Numbered from the stretch's first letter, positions 17,993 to 26,690 are shown. The stretch: DNA of 64,000 nt from Rhodomicrobium sp. Az07 (GCF_018619475.1 NZ_JAHFZG010000003.1:124001-188000), one strand, 5' to 3'. Notes: a model not told the origin generated them from the letters alone. Numbers and translations: made by a program.

Positions 17993-18985
17993 ATGACAAA
18001 ATCGCTTCACGTGCTCGGGATCGGCCATGCGCTTGTCGATATCATCGCCTCCTGCGAGGAAACGCTCCTCGAAGAGTTTTCGCTGGTGAAAGGCACGATG
18101 AGGCTTACTTCGCCGGAAGAAGCGACGGCACTTTATGCCCGGATGGGACCGGCGGTCGAGGCGAGCGGCGGCTCGGCGGCGAACACCTGCGCGGGGATCG
18201 CGTCGCTCGGCGGCAAGGCCGGCTTCGCGGGCAAGGTCGGCAAGGATCAGTTCGCGGACGCTTTCGCGCACGACATCAAGGCGACGGGCGTCAGCTTCTT
18301 CGGCGCGAATGACGACAGCGGCACGCCCACCGGGCGCTGTCTGATCCTCGTCACGCCCGACGGCGAGCGCACGATGAACACCAATCTCGGCGCGGCGGCG
18401 GAATATTCCGAGGCCAACCTCGACGTCGACGCCATCGCATCGGCGGGGATCGTCTATCTCGAAGGCTACCTCTTCGATCCCGTGCCAGCCCGGCAGGCAT
18501 TTTTCGCGGCGGGCGAAGTCGCGCATGCGCGCGGCACGAAGCTCGCCTTCACGCTGTCCGATCCATTCTGCGTGGACCGTCACCGCGAAGGCTTCCGCAA
18601 ATTCATCCGTGAGAGCGTCGACGTCGTCTTCGCGAACGAGAAGGAATTGCTGGCGCTTTATCCGGGCGCGTCGTTCGACGAAGCCTGCGCCTCGATCCGG
18701 ACGGAGTGCGCGCTTGCCGCCATCACCCGCAGCGAAAAGGGATCCCTAATCCTCGAAGGCGAGACGACGATCGCCGTGCCTGCGGTGAAGATCGACAAGC
18801 TCGTCGACGCGACCGGCGCGGGCGACCTCTATGCAGCGGGCTTTCTGTTCGGCGTGTCGACCGGCCGCGACCTTGAAACCTGCGCGAAGATCGGCAGCCT
18901 GTGCGCGTCGGAAGTCATCGCGCAAGTCGGACCGCGCCCGCAGCGCCCGCTGGCGGGCCTCGCGCAATCGCACGGCCTCATCTGA
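17993..18985 (+). CDS. PfkB family carbohydrate/adenosine kinase
   Basis: A 330-residue PfkB kinase. It has the N-terminal GIGHALVDIIA, the first family signature in GGSAANTCAGIASLGGKAGFAGKVG and the second in DATGAGDLYAAGFLFG, whose Asp is the catalytic base. Adenosine kinase and ribokinase-like sugar kinases share this layout; the EASGGSAANT sequence resembles adenosine kinases, the usual automatic name in Rhizobiales, but the substrate cannot be fixed. The start is set by the family N-terminus. It overlaps the convergent pseudo-patatin gene by 8 bp at the 3' end. Confidence 0.9.
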   Translation: MTKSLHVLGIGHALVDIIASCEETLLEEFSLVKGTMRLTSPEEATALYARMGPAVEASGGSAANTCAGIASLGGKAGFAGKVGKDQFADAFAHDIKATGVSFFGANDDSGTPTGRCLILVTPDGERTMNTNLGAAAEYSEANLDVDAIASAGIVYLEGYLFDPVPARQAFFAAGEVAHARGTKLAFTLSDPFCVDRHREGFRKFIRESVDVVFANEKELLALYPGASFDEACASIRTECALAAITRSEKGSLILEGETTIAVPAVKIDKLVDATGAGDLYAAGFLFGVSTGRDLETCAKIGSLCASEVIAQVGPRPQRPLAGLAQSHGLI

Positions 18986-20729
18986 CCTCCGTCGCGCGAC
19001 TTCGCTCGATTTCGGCGGACATCCAGTCGAACGCCGCATCCCTGAGCCGCGCCCATTCGCTCCAGTCCATGGGGCTTACGCCTTCGGCTACGGGCACGGC
19101 GTAGGAGATGTGCGGGCCGACAGGCGACCGCCTCCGGCGGGATTGATACGCGCCGAGCACGGTTTCTATGCGCAATCGCTTGTCGAGCGGCCCCGGCGAC
19201 TGAAACGGCGCCAGCCGGAACTGGGAACCGCCCACGGCCTGCCGGTAGGACATCGGCGAAGCGCCAAGTCCGGGCACGGCCGGATGCAGAAACACAGGCC
19301 GCGCGGGCGAAAGCCGATCCGCTGCTTCGAGCAGGGCTTCGGTTTCGCATTCGCCGCTGACAAGGATCGCGCCGTCTTCCAGGATCAGCGGCGGCAGATG
19401 GCCCGGCGGCAGAAGCCCCGCCCGCACGGCGGCGTGGAGCCCCCCGCCGCAATGGACGGCGGGCGCGTCCTTCGACAGCGAGAGAGAGAGCGCCGCGAAC
19501 GGCCGCGACGCGAGCGCGATATCGAGCCCTGCCAGCGCGGAGCCAAGCACCGCATCGACCGCCGCGACTTCGTACAAGCCGGCCTCGGCGCGGCCCGCGC
19601 GCTTCCACAGAAGCGGGTTCGAAAGTTCGCGGAACAGGTCTTCGGCCTCGGCCAGCGTCACGCCGCAGGCGAGCATTCCGGCGGGCAGCACGGCGCTTCC
19701 GGCCGCCGCGAGTGCGGTCGGGGGCGCGCCGCTTGCCTCGAACGCCTGGAGGGCGCCGAGGATGGCGGCCGCGTAGACGCCCGTGCTCGTGGCGGCGACG
19801 GTATTTCCCCTTCCGAGGAGAGCGCTTGCAAGCTGCGCCGTGGCGCGCGGGGCGGAAAAATCGATGAAAAGCGAGGTTCGATATGGGCGGGGCGGCAACC
19901 ATCCCGCAGCCTTCTTCATCTCGACGCCGTCGTTGGCGATGACGAGGCTGCACCGCTCCGGCCCGCGCCGCTCGACGGCATGCCTTTCGATGGCGGACAG
20001 CTCCGACGCTTCACCCTGCGCAAGAAAAACGATTTCGTCTGCTTCGTCCACGGCATCCGCCGCGAAGGCGGCGTCGGAACCGTCGGCGATCACCACCGTG
20101 ACGTCGAATTCCAGCTCCTGTTCCTGAAGCCAGTGCGCCATCGCCGGGTCGTCGAAGGAAAGCGCGCCCGGAAGGTTGCCGCCGAATGTCTCGCGCCGGA
20201 GGATACGGACCTCGGCCGTCTCTTCGAGCGCCAGCATGAGAGCATCGAGCGTGACCTTGTCGAGATGCGCATTCACGCCCGCAGGACAGACGAGAAGGCG
20301 CGGCGAAGGCCTGACGCGATGCGCCGGGACCGCGAGGCCGTCCAGTGCGTGCGAAAGGCAGGAGCCGACAAGCGAAGGCGTTGCCGCGAATGCGGTCGCG
20401 AGATCGTCCCAGGCGATGAGGAGCAGGGCCGTTTCGCGGAGCGCCTCAAAGGTCGCCGAAGCCTGACCCCGGCGGAAGAAGGCGGGAGTCTCGACCGCCT
20501 CGCCCTGCCCCGCCTCATATCCGGACGATCCACCTTCCCGCGCCTTCAGGCGACCCGATACGACGATCGCCAGATCTTCGACCGGTGCCCCCGCCATCGT
20601 TGCGGCCTCGCCCTTGGCAAGCACGCGCAAGGAGGTGCAGGCATAGACCCGCTCAAGCTCCGCTTCATCCAGCCCGGCAAAAGCCGGGACGGCCTGCAAG
20701 AACCGGGCTGTTCGCGATGCCTGTTTCAT
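18978..20729 (-). CDS. Cyclic-nucleotide-binding, patatin/NTE-like protein lacking catalytic residues
   Basis: A 583-residue protein built like bacterial neuropathy-target-esterase homologues: a cNMP-binding-like domain (about 1-115), the intermediate domain ending DEADEIVFLAQGEASELSAIE (229-248), then a patatin fold (about 298-480). Aligned by eye with active NTE proteins, the oxyanion loop GGGGARG is replaced by AATSTGVY (312-319), the nucleophile elbow GGTSMG by AAAGSAV (341-347), and the DGG dyad motif by SGE (458-460). The surrounding helices align well, so this appears to be an intact but catalytically dead homologue rather than a decayed gene. The start has a GGGGAGGG site. It may act as a cNMP-responsive lipid-binding or scaffold protein; that is inference. 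Confidence 0.75.
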   Translation of the reverse strand: MKQASRTARFLQAVPAFAGLDEAELERVYACTSLRVLAKGEAATMAGAPVEDLAIVVSGRLKAREGGSSGYEAGQGEAVETPAFFRRGQASATFEALRETALLLIAWDDLATAFAATPSLVGSCLSHALDGLAVPAHRVRPSPRLLVCPAGVNAHLDKVTLDALMLALEETAEVRILRRETFGGNLPGALSFDDPAMAHWLQEQELEFDVTVVIADGSDAAFAADAVDEADEIVFLAQGEASELSAIERHAVERRGPERCSLVIANDGVEMKKAAGWLPPRPYRTSLFIDFSAPRATAQLASALLGRGNTVAATSTGVYAAAILGALQAFEASGAPPTALAAAGSAVLPAGMLACGVTLAEAEDLFRELSNPLLWKRAGRAEAGLYEVAAVDAVLGSALAGLDIALASRPFAALSLSLSKDAPAVHCGGGLHAAVRAGLLPPGHLPPLILEDGAILVSGECETEALLEAADRLSPARPVFLHPAVPGLGASPMSYRQAVGGSQFRLAPFQSPGPLDKRLRIETVLGAYQSRRRRSPVGPHISYAVPVAEGVSPMDWSEWARLRDAAFDWMSAEIERSRATEVR

Positions 20730-20956
20730 GCCCTCCCCTTAGCGCGCTTTGCCTCCACAGTGTATGCGATTTTCCGAAAGTCGTACCGGGCGGGAAACGC
20801 GGACGAAACGCGCCAGACCCCGGAAAGTGTCGTTCCGACGCCTGCTTGCTTTTTCGTCGCGAAAGCCTTTGGTAGCCTTTCACCCGGATGCCGATACTGT
20901 TAAGACGATGCAGATGAAGGCAATGCGCGCCGGACCGGCAGACCGGCCGCTGCTCC

Positions 20957-21613
20957 GTGGATGTAATCTTGGGCACCAGACCTTGCCATAACCGGCTGTT
21001 GTTGACGCGTGCGCTTATCTTTTGCGCGGGTGTGCTCGCTTTTGCGCTCCCCGGCGTTCCGGCCTTCGCCGGCAGCCTCGCGCCGGATGTCGTCCCGCGC
21101 GCGGCATGGGCTGCGAAGCCGCCGAATTTTGCTCTGATGAGCGCGCAGAAGCCCGCCGAGATCATCATTCACCATACGGCGCATCGCGTGCAGCCGAGGG
21201 TCAGCCTCGAAGCCAAGATGCGGGGCCTGCAAGAGTTCGCATTCAAGCCCGGCCGCGTTGGTCTCCTGCCGAAGCCTGCCTGGGGCGATGTTCCCTATCA
21301 CTATTACATCGATGTTTCGGGCCGCATCGGCGAGGGTCGCGACCTGTCATTCGCCGGAAACAGTGTGACTGCCTTCGACAACGAGGATCGCATCCAGATC
21401 GCCGTCGAGGGCCATTTCGAACGCGAGCAGCCGTCGCAGGCCGAAGTCGAATCGCTGACCCGGCTCGTCACCTGGCTCGCCGCATCCTACGGCATCCCCG
21501 CGAGCGCGATTTCAGGGCACGGCGATTTCGACCAGACGACCTGTCCGGGGAAAAATCTGCGCCCGATTCTCGAGGAAATCCGCGAGGCCGTGCGCGCGGT
21601 GCAGGCGCGTTAG
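20957..21613 (+). CDS. N-acetylmuramoyl-L-alanine amidase, exported
   Basis: A 218-residue Amidase_2/PGRP-type enzyme with zinc ligands in IIIHHTAH and in HGDFDQTTCPGKNL, the usual H-H-C set. An N-terminal hydrophobic segment (LTRALIFCAGVLAFALPGVPAFAG, split by cleavage after AFA) marks it for the periplasm. It would cleave the bond between muramic acid and the stem peptide during cell-wall turnover. The first possible start is a GTG at 20957, and a TTG a few codons later is also possible. It is divergent from the pseudo-patatin gene and stands alone. Confidence 0.9.
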   Translation: MDVILGTRPCHNRLLLTRALIFCAGVLAFALPGVPAFAGSLAPDVVPRAAWAAKPPNFALMSAQKPAEIIIHHTAHRVQPRVSLEAKMRGLQEFAFKPGRVGLLPKPAWGDVPYHYYIDVSGRIGEGRDLSFAGNSVTAFDNEDRIQIAVEGHFEREQPSQAEVESLTRLVTWLAASYGIPASAISGHGDFDQTTCPGKNLRPILEEIREAVRAVQAR

Positions 21614-21777
21614 CCGGAAATCGAGGTCGGCCAGAGAGTTGGCCAGAAAGCCGCCTCATCCCGGTGCGGGCCGCGCACACTGCGCACAGGAGGCTTGACC
21701 CGCGTTGCCTCAGGCGTTACATGAACCGAAGCTAGGCGAGCACGCCATTACTTCCAATTCCAATATTAGGTCCGATC

Positions 21778-22083
21778 ATGTCGCGCCAGTGCGAACTCAC
21801 AGGCAAGGGTGGCCTCGTCGGTCATCTCGTTAGCCACTCCAATATCAAGACGAAGCGGCGCTACCTGCCGAACCTCTGCAATGTCACGCTGATCAGCGAT
21901 TCGCTCGGTCGCGGCGTGCGTCTGCGCATCAGCGCGAACGCCCTGCGTTCCGTCGAGCATCGCGGCGGCCTCGACGCCTTCCTGCTGAAGGCTCGCGACG
22001 AAGAACTTTCGCTGAAGGCTCGCCGCCTGAAGAAGGAAGTTTCGAAGGCACGCGCGGCCGCTTCGGCCGAGACCGCCGCTTGA
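21778..22083 (+). CDS. rpmB: 50S ribosomal protein L28
   Basis: The 101-residue product starts [20 protein letters not shown] and has [16 protein letters not shown], the L28 signatures. It is a structural protein of the large subunit. The C-terminal 25 residues (basic, then Ala-rich) extend beyond the E. coli protein (78 residues), as in other alphaproteobacteria. It is a single gene with its own terminator 79 bp downstream. Confidence 0.97.
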   Translation: MSRQCELTGKGGLVGHLVSHSNIKTKRRYLPNLCNVTLISDSLGRGVRLRISANALRSVEHRGGLDAFLLKARDEELSLKARRLKKEVSKARAAASAETAA

Positions 22084-22162
22084 GACGACGCGGATCGGTC
22101 CCGCGCCAACGCGGACACGTCGAATCGGTGCGGCAGTAGCCCTTTCATTCAATCCACGCAGT

Positions 22163-22192
22163 AAAAAGCGCGTCTTTATCGGCGCGCTTTTT
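22163..22192 (+). terminator. Rho-independent terminator of rpmB
   Basis: AAAAAGCGCG and CGCGCTTTTT form a 10-bp stem around a 10-base loop, with T-rich sequence built into the right arm; it could also act on the other strand. Confidence 0.8.
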
Positions 22193-22500
22193 CGCTTACG
22201 CGAGACCTTTTCACGCACTCCGCGTCCGCCGTTCTCGCAACCCCTGTCGGCAGCGCGTTGCATTGCGCGAGAATCAAAACAAGCGGTATTGCCCGTAGTG
22301 TCCGGTTCATTGCACCGTTCGCGGCCGCGTCCGAAACCCGACACGGAAAATCGAACGCTCGCGCCGAAGAAAACGCCGCGAGCGCTTGCTAAATTGACGC
22401 ATATCTTCAATATTCAAGGATATTAACCGTATCTGCCCATCGCTGAATACGGCAATTATCCCGTTTCGACTTCGCCGGGCAAATCAAAGGGAGAACGAAC
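22193..22500. other. Intergenic region before the phasin gene
   Basis: No gene is seen in these 308 bp. The 3' third is AT-rich (about 22390-22450) and contains an imperfect palindrome ATATCTTCAATATTCAAGGATAT split around 22400-22425, probably part of the phasin promoter region; no clear -35/-10 pair was assigned. Confidence 0.4.
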
Positions 22501-22938
22501 ATGACCAATACACCCAATTTCGGCGAACTTCCCGATTCCGTTCGCAACATCCTCAAGACGAGCATCGAGCAGGCGCAGAGGGCTTTCGACTCGTTCGCCT
22601 CGTCGAGCGAGAAGCTCATCCAGGGCGTCGACACATCTTCCGTACCCGCCGGCGACAGCCTTAAGCAGCTCAACGAAAAGATGGCGGCCTTTACCCGTCA
22701 GAACGCCGACGCGAATTTCAACCTCGCGCTCAAGCTGACCGAGGCAAAGCACCTCAGCGAGATCGTGGAGCTGCAAAACGCGCATCTCCGCGACCAGATG
22801 GAAGCTTTCAGCCGCCAGTTGGAAGAACTTCGCGAGCTGACCGTCAAGACGGTGAAGGAAGGATCGCGCGCAGCCACGCAAACCGTGCAGCAAGCCGCCA
22901 ATTCGGCTCCGTCGAATCCCTTCTACAGCGGCAACTGA
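22501..22938 (+). CDS. Phasin family protein
   Basis: A 145-residue, mostly helical amphipathic protein with the pattern TSIEQAQRAFDSFASSSEKL, FNLALKLTEAKHLSEIVELQ and QMEAFSRQLEELRELTVKTV, typical of phasins (Phasin_2). Phasins coat polyhydroxybutyrate granules and control their number and size. The start has a GGGAGAACGAAC site. A PHB depolymerase gene (phaZ) is also present in the window, 12.5 kb away. The gene is monocistronic with a bulged terminator after it. Confidence 0.9.
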   Translation: MTNTPNFGELPDSVRNILKTSIEQAQRAFDSFASSSEKLIQGVDTSSVPAGDSLKQLNEKMAAFTRQNADANFNLALKLTEAKHLSEIVELQNAHLRDQMEAFSRQLEELRELTVKTVKEGSRAATQTVQQAANSAPSNPFYSGN

Positions 22939-22952
22939 TTCGGCTAACTAAC

Positions 22953-22987
22953 GGAAGCCGCGCGAGAATTTTGCGATGCGGCTTTCC
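22953..22987 (+). terminator. Probable terminator of the phasin gene
   Basis: GGAAGCCGC pairs with GCGGCTTTCC (one bulged base) around a 16-base loop, starting 14 bp after the phasin stop. Confidence 0.5.
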
Positions 22988-23126
22988 GCTCGCTCAGGCG
23001 ACGAAGGCGACGCGAAAATGAAGCATCGGTTAACGCTTTGACGTGGAATCGGCACATTCTTTGCTTACTTTTGCGTGTAGCTGGCATCGGGCTGGCCGGC
23101 ACAGGTACTCGTAAAGGGAAGCAGAC

Positions 23127-23375
23127 ATGACAAAGGATCACTCGAAGCGCGAACCGGCGGTCATTCGGGCTTGGGCGGAGGATGCCGACAAGAAGATCAC
23201 GATCCAGATCGAGGATCGCGACGGTGAAGCGCTCGCCTTCATTCAGCTTTCGCCGGAAAAGGCGTCCGAGTTTTCCGATTGCCTCGCTATCTACGCGGCC
23301 AAGCTCAAGATGGCCGCTCGCGAAAAGAACACGTCCCGGCTCGCATCGATGGCGCGTCCCGCGCTGCTCTGCTAG
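23127..23375 (+). CDS. Hypothetical small protein
   Basis: An 82-residue protein with no family I can name. It starts MTKDHSKREPAVIRAWAEDA after an AAAGGGAAG-type site and contains ITIQIEDRDGEALAFIQLSP, which looks like a small beta-sheet protein. Codon use is like the neighbours. Its TAG stop (23373-23375) lies inside the CTAG that opens a palindromic repeat, so the last codons may have been shaped by the repeat's insertion. Confidence 0.6.
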   Translation: MTKDHSKREPAVIRAWAEDADKKITIQIEDRDGEALAFIQLSPEKASEFSDCLAIYAAKLKMAAREKNTSRLASMARPALLC

Positions 23376-23450
23376 AGCTATGGCGCATACGTTTACTCTA
23401 CAAGAAGCGGAACGCTCTCGGCAAACACGCACATTCAAGAGACTGAGCCG
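23372..23450. repeat. Palindromic repeat, family A, copy 2
   Basis: Begins CTAGAGCTATGGCGCATACG and has an inverted, diverged second half ending near TTCAAGAGAC. The GGCGCATACGTTT core is shared with 11160 and 26507. It overlaps the stop codon of the preceding small gene. The rest of the gap to 23782 holds repeat B1 and no gene. Confidence 0.55.
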
Positions 23451-23545
23451 TTTCCGGTGAGGGTGCGCCGCCCGCGATGTGAATAAACGTAAATTCGCGC
23501 ATCAGGCCACCAAGAAATAAAGGCTGTTCCAGGCCTTGCGGATCC

Positions 23546-23586
23546 CCGGAGCCCGTTCTGATCAGACTGATCTGAACGGGCTCCGG
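23546..23586. repeat. 41-bp palindrome, family B, short copy
   Basis: CCGGAGCCCGTTC at the left and GAACGGGCTCCGG at the right are perfect 13-base complements; the middle (GATCAG...CTGATC) is also palindromic. The GAGCCCGTTC end and GATC core are shared with the long copies at 37556 and 48142. Confidence 0.65.
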
Positions 23587-23782
23587 CGTTAGGCCACCCA
23601 TCCCGTTCGCCTCAGCCCAAAGCGCGAGTTCGAACACAACACGGCGCTGGGAAAATCTTCCCGTTCTTTGAGAGGTTCCCTGCAATGATGCGCAGGATCG
23701 CGGAGCACGTCTCGGATATGCGTTTGAATCGGCTTCTCCCAATTCGAGCGGGAACGCGGTCGCCCGCCGGCGGGCCGCCGCC

Positions 23783-23995
23783 TCAATAATGCGGCGGCTT
23801 TGTAGTGGGCGGCGCGCCGAGCGTCTGCTCTTCCACCGCCTGAAAGCGCACCATCAGACGTTCGAGCTTCCCCGTCAGCGAATCGATGACGCACCATTGC
23901 CGCGCCACCTGATCCGACAATTCGTCGAGCGAGCGGGCCTGATGCGCCACGGTTTCCTCAAGCGCTGTCAGACGCGCATCTCTATCGGCGGCCAT
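23783..23995 (-). CDS. slyX: SlyX family protein
   Basis: A 70-residue coiled-coil protein with the SlyX layout: RLTALEETVAHQARSLDELSD heptads (split here for length) and the conserved ending APPTTKPPHY. SlyX is of unknown function; in E. coli it lies beside the peptidyl-prolyl isomerase gene slyD. The start codon is 4 bp beyond the stop of the large Sel1 gene upstream, so the two are probably translated from one message. Confidence 0.88.
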   Translation of the reverse strand: MAADRDARLTALEETVAHQARSLDELSDQVARQWCVIDSLTGKLERLMVRFQAVEEQTLGAPPTTKPPHY

Positions 23996-23999
23996 GCCT

Positions 24000-26480
24000 C
24001 TACTCGTTCAGGAAGTGCTGCAGGTTTTCGATCCTGACCTTCGCCGTCTGCACCGCGCCGCCATCCATCGCCTTGCGATACCAATCGAAAGCCTTTGCCG
24101 CGTCGGGCTCCGCGTTCTTCTTTTCGATGCGCGCAAAGTAAATCGGGTCGTAAGAGCGGCCCATCGCGAGCGCCGCCTCGGGGTCGCCGGAGACCACGGC
24201 CTTCTGATAGAACTGCCGCGCCTGAAGGATGTCGCCTTCGCGCATCCGCTTGTTCCCCTCGCGAATCAGATCCTCGATCTCTGTGACCGAAGTTGAATTT
24301 CGCGAGACAAAGCGTTCCGGCTGAGGCGCGAGCGCCGCCTGCCTGATGGGCGCCGACGACTGCGGGATCGAAGTCTGCGCCTCCGGTTCGGGGGTGGCTG
24401 GAAGTGAAGCCTGTGCGGAAAGAGAGGACGCAGCGGGCTTTGCGGGCTCCGTGGACGGCGCGCCGCGCGGAGGCGACGGCGGCGGAGCCGAGACGGTCTG
24501 TGTGCTGAAAGAAGCTGCCGGTGCTTGCTGCTTCTGCGACTCCGGGCCCGCCGTGATCTCTGACATCGCCATGCTGCTGGTCACCGCGGCGGAGAAGCTG
24601 TCGGCAGCCGGCGCGGCGGCGAACTTCGCCCCTCCTGCGAGTACGTTGAACTCCTGCCGGTCGGAAAGCGGCGTGCGACCCTTTGCGTCGACGATCTCGA
24701 CCGCAAGCGCCACCGTCTCCGGAGCGTTCTGCGGCAGATTGATGGTGAGACCGTTCAGACGATTCGGCGGGAGGAGCCAGTTTCCATCGCCCGCGTCCAC
24801 GCCCGCATTGAGACGTGCGCCTGATGGCATTCCCGTGATGCTGACAAGGGCCTGATCGCGTAACCGTTCGGGGCGCACCGATATGGCAAGCGGAGCAGGC
24901 TGCCCCGGTGTCGCGACTGCATCTGTGGCCGTTATGCGGACCCGTTCCGCTTGAACGTTCACCGCACGGTCTCGCCGGTCTTCGGTTTCGAAGTTGATCG
25001 GTGGCCCGTATCCCGGTTCCGCGACATCGGGCGCACGGGTCGCTGTCGCGGTCTTGGCAAGCTGCGGTCCGTAGGCGTTGATCACGAACACAGCGAGAGA
25101 CGCAGCGATGGCGATGCCTCCGACAAGTCCGATCGCCGCCGCTCCGAGAACCCGGGAACTGCCCTGTGTGGCGAGCGGCGCAGTCGGCGCTACGACACCG
25201 GCGGGAACGGGATAGGATGGATCGCCCTGATAGAGCGAGCCTTGCGGCGGCGCCCATTGCGGCGCGACGTAAGGTTCCGGCTCGGCATTATATGTTCGTG
25301 GCTCAGGCTTGTAGGCGTCGGGTATGGAACGGGAGGGTGCGGGGGCGGGGGCGAAAGCCGCTTCGGCACTCGACCGCGTTGCCTGCTTTGTTTTCGCTTC
25401 GTAGTCGAAATAACCGAGGATGACGTCCTGCGGCGAGAGCGACTCAGCCGTCGCGGCCTTGGGAGACGTCGCCTCCGGCTTGCCTGTGCCGACGCTTTCC
25501 ACCACGCTGTCGAATCCGAACGCTCCTCCGCTTGATGGAGCAAGGCCGGAAGAGATTTCGCCGTAGATGCTTTCCAACGCCGACTGAACCGCGTCGGCAA
25601 GTTCGTCCTGCTTCTCGGAAATGCTGGCCGGCTGGCTGCTCGGAAGCCTGTCCGACGCGAGCGCCGCCGCTGAGGCAACCCCGATTTCGGAAAGCGACTG
25701 AAATCCCTGTTCCGAGTCGTCGGTCGCTTCGTCCGGCTCGGCCGTCGCCTCGGCAAACGGCGATTCGCCATCCTGCTGGGCGGCGTTTGCATCGCCCGCA
25801 TGGAGGCCCCACCCGGCGAAAAAGGCTTCGTCAGCTTCGGGAAGAGAGGGCGCATCGGCTACCGGCGCGCCGTGCAGCGTTGCCGGAGCCTCCGGCTCAA
25901 TGGCGATCCCGGCCTGTTCCAGACCGGTGACCACGCTGTCGGCGAAATCGTCGATGCCATCCCAGTCGGCAGGATCCGGTGGGAAATCGCCTGCTTCCTC
26001 TTCGACTTCATGGTCTGGCGCGGCTATTGCCGTGTCGCTGGCGGGCTCATCGGACGCATCGGCTTCGACCGTCGGCGCGATAACGATCGCCTCATCCGAT
26101 GCCGTCACCTCTTCCGTCGCAATCGTTTCAGTGTCGGCCGCGGTCATATCCGGCGTATCGACTGCGAGTGTGCTCTCTCCGAAGGGGTTCGTCACCGCCG
26201 CCGGAACGTCTGACGGCATGGAAGCCTCGGGCTTGGCCTGCTCGCCCGCCGGAGTTTCCGGCGACTCGTTCAGCAGCGCGATAACCGGCTGCATATCGAG
26301 CGTCTTTGTCACCTTATCGGCCGGGTCCTGTGCGGCGGCTTCGACCTGGACTTCAAGCGCCTCGGCCGCCGGCGGCGCGTCGGCGACCTCTGTCACGGTC
26401 TCGTCCGTCGCTTCCACAAGAGGCCCAAGCGTCTCGGGAGCCGTCTCGTTGTGCTCTTCGAGCTTGCCTGTCTCCGGCAT
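24000..26480 (-). CDS. Large single-pass membrane protein with C-terminal Sel1-like repeats
   Basis: An 826-residue protein. Residues 1-440 are acidic, Ala/Glu/Pro-rich and low in complexity; one membrane helix follows at about 445-468 (LGAAAIGLVGGIAIAASLAV); then a Pro/Ser/Ala-rich region, and residues about 740-826 contain Sel1/TPR-like helices (GNKRMREGDILQARQFYQKA, AAKAFDWYRKAMDGGA). The arrangement, cytosolic disordered part, one helix, periplasmic Sel1 domain, recalls the polarity protein PodJ, but no sequence match to PodJ is claimed. It is followed 4 bp later by slyX. Upstream lie two palindromic repeats. Function unknown; a scaffold at the envelope is a guess. Confidence 0.7.
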   Translation of the reverse strand: MPETGKLEEHNETAPETLGPLVEATDETVTEVADAPPAAEALEVQVEAAAQDPADKVTKTLDMQPVIALLNESPETPAGEQAKPEASMPSDVPAAVTNPFGESTLAVDTPDMTAADTETIATEEVTASDEAIVIAPTVEADASDEPASDTAIAAPDHEVEEEAGDFPPDPADWDGIDDFADSVVTGLEQAGIAIEPEAPATLHGAPVADAPSLPEADEAFFAGWGLHAGDANAAQQDGESPFAEATAEPDEATDDSEQGFQSLSEIGVASAAALASDRLPSSQPASISEKQDELADAVQSALESIYGEISSGLAPSSGGAFGFDSVVESVGTGKPEATSPKAATAESLSPQDVILGYFDYEAKTKQATRSSAEAAFAPAPAPSRSIPDAYKPEPRTYNAEPEPYVAPQWAPPQGSLYQGDPSYPVPAGVVAPTAPLATQGSSRVLGAAAIGLVGGIAIAASLAVFVINAYGPQLAKTATATRAPDVAEPGYGPPINFETEDRRDRAVNVQAERVRITATDAVATPGQPAPLAISVRPERLRDQALVSITGMPSGARLNAGVDAGDGNWLLPPNRLNGLTINLPQNAPETVALAVEIVDAKGRTPLSDRQEFNVLAGGAKFAAAPAADSFSAAVTSSMAMSEITAGPESQKQQAPAASFSTQTVSAPPPSPPRGAPSTEPAKPAASSLSAQASLPATPEPEAQTSIPQSSAPIRQAALAPQPERFVSRNSTSVTEIEDLIREGNKRMREGDILQARQFYQKAVVSGDPEAALAMGRSYDPIYFARIEKKNAEPDAAKAFDWYRKAMDGGAVQTAKVRIENLQHFLNE

Positions 26481-26506
26481 GATCTGCTCCTGTCGGGAAA
26501 TCCCGC

Positions 26507-26581
26507 CTAGTGCTCTGGCGCATACGTTTGATCCACCTGCTGCACGCTCTCAGCCAAATGTGTGCGCTTCAAGAGCACTAG
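26507..26581. repeat. Palindromic repeat, family A, copy 3
   Basis: The 75-bp element starts CTAGTGCTCTGGCGCATACG and ends GCGCTTCAAGAGCACTAG; the arms are inverted copies with a few mismatches. It shares its core with 11160 and 23372. Confidence 0.75.
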
Positions 26582-26595
26582 CAAGCAATTGATTC

Positions 26596-26671
26596 CAGTG
26601 CAGTTCAAATTTTACATTTGATGACGGCGCCACCAGCGGGTGTGAACCAAATGTAAAATTCAGTGCACTAG
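26596..26671. repeat. Palindromic repeat, related CTAG-ended element
   Basis: AATTTTACATTTG (26608-26620) and CAAATGTAAAATT (26648-26660) are perfect 13-base inverted repeats, extended outward by AGTGCA on both sides and ending in CACTAG. It abuts repeat copy 3 and lies 19 bp from the TAXI gene's stop. Confidence 0.7.
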
Positions 26672-26690
26672 CGCCCGGTCCGGGCCGCCA

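Noticed and set aside
18831-20903. A 690-codon open frame on the plus strand opposite the pseudo-patatin gene
   Set aside because: Its product is Arg/Gly/Pro-rich with no recognisable sequence; the minus strand gives a coherent multi-domain protein with a proper start. It is a GC-driven shadow frame.
23398-23742. A 114-codon minus-strand frame in the repeat-containing gap upstream of slyX
   Set aside because: It runs through the palindromic repeats at 23372 and 23546 and shows no conserved sequence.
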